A model generated the notes under the pieces. That model did not search any database. It had not been told where the DNA came from and saw nothing but the letters and a program-made list of their open reading frames with translations. Positions 14,898-16,664 of a stretch of DNA of 16,664 nt are shown piece after piece. This DNA is from BJGV01 sp964013575 (GTDB lineage: Bacteria; Pseudomonadota; Gammaproteobacteria; Burkholderiales; Nitrosomonadaceae), in contig CAXGWP010000026.1 of assembly GCA_964013575.1 (NCBI GenBank), positions 1 through 16,664 of the forward strand, written 5' to 3'. The position numbers were made by a program, and so were the translations under genes. The first letter of the stretch is position 1. Every line of letters begins with the position of its first letter.

Positions 14898-15743
14898 ATG
14901 ACGCCAGATCAGTACTGTCAAGAGAAGGCCGTTAAAAGTGGTTCAAGTTTCTACTATAGCTTTCTTTATTTGCCAAAAGAGAAACGTCTTGCAATTACTG
15001 CGCTTTATGCATTTTGTCGTGAAGTTGATGATGTGGTAGATGAGTGTACGGATGAATCTGTTGCACGAATAAAACTTGCTTGGTGGCGGAAAGAAATTAC
15101 TTCTATTTATAGTGAAAGTAAAGGTAATGAATTGAGTCACCCAGTAGCAAAAGCTTTAGCTAAGGTAATAAAAACAATAAATCTTGCTGCTGATAAGTTA
15201 ATTGAAATCATAGATGGTATGGAAATGGATTTAAATTATAATCGGTACCCGGATTTTAATGCATTGCAACTTTATTGTCATCATGTGGCAGGAGTAGTGG
15301 GGCAATTGTCAGCTGAGATTTTTGGGTATCATGATATTAGAACATTGGAGTATGCTCATAATTTAGGACTCGCATTTCAATTAACAAATATTATACGTGA
15401 TGTAGGTGAGGATGCTCGTCGTGGCCGAATATATTTGCCAGAAGATGAGCTTATTCAGTTTGGGGTATCTAATGAAGATATACTTCATTCGCGTGAATCT
15501 GATAATTTTAGGAAGCTAATGGAATTTCAGATAGAAAGAGCTGAACATTACTATGCTGAAGCGTTTAAGCTTTTGCCTGAAAGAGATCGGAGAAATCAAA
15601 GACCAGGATTTATAATGGCGGCTATTTATAGGGCCTTGTTGGAAGAAATTAAGGAAGATGCATGTCAAGTTATGCATCAGCGTGTAAGCTTAACTCCAAT
15701 ACGTAAGTTGTGGATAGGATGGAGAACGTGGATTAAGGGATAA
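14898..15743 (+). CDS. hpnD: Presqualene diphosphate synthase HpnD
   Basis: This protein belongs to the trans-isoprenyl diphosphate synthase head-to-head family (squalene/phytoene synthases). HpnD condenses two farnesyl diphosphates to presqualene diphosphate, the first step of the three-enzyme HpnCDE route to squalene for hopanoids. At 281 residues its length is typical. The first Asp-rich motif is DDVVDE (residues 44-49), with the preceding ALYAFCRE, and AWWRKE follows at 61-66. The second motif is NIIRDVGEDARRGRIYLP (from about residue 164). The opening YCQEKAVKSGSSFYYSFLYLP is the HpnD pattern rather than that of HpnC or CrtB. hpnC and hpnE are not next to it here. Phytoene synthase is the main alternative but fits the N-terminus less well. 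No clear ribosome binding site precedes the ATG. Confidence 0.88.
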   Translation: MTPDQYCQEKAVKSGSSFYYSFLYLPKEKRLAITALYAFCREVDDVVDECTDESVARIKLAWWRKEITSIYSESKGNELSHPVAKALAKVIKTINLAADKLIEIIDGMEMDLNYNRYPDFNALQLYCHHVAGVVGQLSAEIFGYHDIRTLEYAHNLGLAFQLTNIIRDVGEDARRGRIYLPEDELIQFGVSNEDILHSRESDNFRKLMEFQIERAEHYYAEAFKLLPERDRRNQRPGFIMAAIYRALLEEIKEDACQVMHQRVSLTPIRKLWIGWRTWIKG

Positions 15744-15820
15744 TATTATAGTTGATTATTTTTTAAATTTATTAGTATAAAGAATCTTAAAATTTGTTCT
15801 TTGAGTAAAGCCATGTGTTT

Positions 15821-16579
15821 ATGTGTGATATTACAAATTATAGGCCAGGTAAGAATATTCTTAAGGATCGTGTAATTCTTGTAACTGGTGCAGGACAGGG
15901 TATTGGGCGTGTTGCTGCACTGGAATATGCTGAGCATGGTGCTACAGTGATTTTACATGGGAGGAAGGTTGATAAACTGGAAAGTGTGTATGATGAAATA
16001 GAGTCTAAAGGAGGAGCAAAGGCAGCAATCTTCCCATTTGATTTAGAGAAAATTGATGGAAAAGATTTTGAGGTGATTGTACAGGCAATAAAATCACAGC
16101 TAGGTAGATTGGATGGGATTTTACATAATGCAGCATTTATGCCAAGTCTTACGCCATTAGAGGGACAAACTTTTGAGCAGTGGTTGGCTCTTTTACGTAT
16201 TAATTTGGTCGCACCAATTTCTTTGACGCGTGCTTGCTTTCCATTATTAAAGGCCTCTCCTGATGCCAGCGTTATTATGACATCAGATACACATGGGCAT
16301 TGCCCTACAGCATATTGGGGTGGGTTTGCTGTTGCTAAGGCAGGTATAGAAGCGTTAGTAAAAATTCAAGCTCAAGAATGGGAAATACATACAAATTTGC
16401 GTATTAATGTATTAATCCCTGGAGCTGTACATACTTCACAAAGAACAAAAACCCATCCGGGTGAGGTTAAGAAAAATTTAGTTCATCCAAAAGAGTTAAT
16501 GTCAACCTATTTATATTTAATAGGGCCAGCTAGTAAAGGAGTTACTGGAAAAATTCTATTTTGTCAAGAACATAAATAG
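15821..16579 (+). CDS. YciK-like short-chain dehydrogenase/reductase
   Basis: This is a classical-length SDR with a Rossmann fold, expected to bind NAD(P). TGAGQGIG (22-29) is the dinucleotide-binding loop, HNAAF resembles the structural NAG motif, and S155 lies in MTSDTHG. From ATG 15821 the protein is 252 residues, equal to E. coli YciK. The NYRPGKNILKDRVILVTG start and the C-terminal PKELMSTYLYLIGPASKGVTG follow that family. GTG 15815 would add only two residues. At the catalytic YxxxK site the sequence reads FAVAK (F169, K173), so the usual catalytic tyrosine is Phe. Either the enzyme uses an altered mechanism, is a binding protein, or belongs to a lineage where Phe is normal. The substrate is unknown. 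It starts 77 bases after hpnD on the same strand, and a link to hopanoids is not shown. Confidence 0.85.
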   Translation: MCDITNYRPGKNILKDRVILVTGAGQGIGRVAALEYAEHGATVILHGRKVDKLESVYDEIESKGGAKAAIFPFDLEKIDGKDFEVIVQAIKSQLGRLDGILHNAAFMPSLTPLEGQTFEQWLALLRINLVAPISLTRACFPLLKASPDASVIMTSDTHGHCPTAYWGGFAVAKAGIEALVKIQAQEWEIHTNLRINVLIPGAVHTSQRTKTHPGEVKKNLVHPKELMSTYLYLIGPASKGVTGKILFCQEHK

Positions 16580-16607
16580 CATATCTGTGGAAATAAGTAT
16601 AAGAAGG

Positions 16608-16613
16608 TATAAT
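16608..16613 (+). promoter_or_regulatory. Isolated TATAAT -10-like hexamer
   Basis: A perfect TATAAT lies 6-8 bases before the octamer repeat begins. No acceptable -35 stands 16-18 bases upstream (the best candidate matches 2 of 6), so promoter activity is doubtful in this AT-rich context. If real, the repeat would lie at the start of the transcript. Confidence 0.2.
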
Positions 16614-16618
16614 TGTTT

Positions 16619-16664
16619 AGAATGAAAGAATGAAAGAATGAAAGAATGAAAGAATGAAAGAATG
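16619..16664. repeat. Octanucleotide tandem repeat (AATGAAAG)n, cut by window end
   Basis: Five full and one half exact copies of AATGAAAG fill 16621-16664, with two more matching bases just before. The array continues to the last base, so its full length is unknown. Read on the + strand every frame meets TGA within 24 bases, so it is not a + strand coding tract. On the - strand (CATTCTTT) it has no stop in any frame. Such 8-base arrays are prone to slippage. Confidence 0.95.

Noticed and set aside
15746..15937. Reverse-strand 63-codon open frame across the hpnD-SDR gap
   Set aside because: It overlaps the conserved start of the SDR and shows no recognisable domain.
16619..16664. CRISPR array
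   Set aside because: The 8-base units are directly joined with no spacers, and no cas gene is in view.
1..16664. A novel multi-gene defence, secretion or mobile system
   Set aside because: Every gene-length region is explained by a known housekeeping or biosynthetic family; no integrase, transposase, nuclease or unknown gene cluster is present.

Overview
The window is a stretch of ordinary bacterial chromosome, strongly AT-rich by eye, carrying twelve recognisable protein genes and no RNA gene. Several traits point to a betaproteobacterium: the order ispG-hisS-yfgM-bamB-der, apaG divergent from rpe with gph and trpE following, the NKxEGM version of the first G4 motif in Der, and an IspG of the alpha/beta-proteobacterial type. 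A hopanoid gene (hpnD) would suit a Nitrosomonadales-like lineage, but that placement is inference. The low GC suggests a streamlined or host-associated relative, yet the genes look intact and biosynthetically capable.

Region 1 (1-6017, + strand) is an isoprenoid, translation, outer-membrane and ribosome-assembly cluster. It holds the 3' part of ispG, overlapping hisS, then the membrane TPR protein YfgM, an unusually long BamB lipoprotein, and the double GTPase Der. Between bamB and der lies a hairpin that would hide a strong Shine-Dalgarno sequence. That sequence is placed to serve a 7-codon micro-ORF ending 4 nt before der.

Region 2 (6018-9698) has apaG on the minus strand, divergent from rpe-gph-trpE. 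The pentose-phosphate epimerase and phosphoglycolate phosphatase precede anthranilate synthase I, as in many betaproteobacteria. Here, however, trpE is followed directly by a convergent gene instead of trpG-trpD-trpC.

Region 3 (9722-12516, - strand) holds bioA followed by dacB (PBP4). Region 4 (12520-14747, + strand) is the groES-groEL chaperonin operon. It has a very good sigma-32 heat-shock promoter next to the bioA start, two small inverted repeats at the groES-groEL junction, and a strong UUCG-loop intrinsic terminator. Region 5 (14836-16664) holds hpnD, a YciK-like short-chain dehydrogenase whose catalytic tyrosine position reads Phe, and an octanucleotide tandem repeat that runs off the window end.

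I see no prophage, IS element, CRISPR array, toxin-antitoxin or defence cassette. The points most worth a second look are the der leader, the two additions in BamB, the octamer repeat, and the altered SDR active site. No intergenic gap exceeds about 210 bases.
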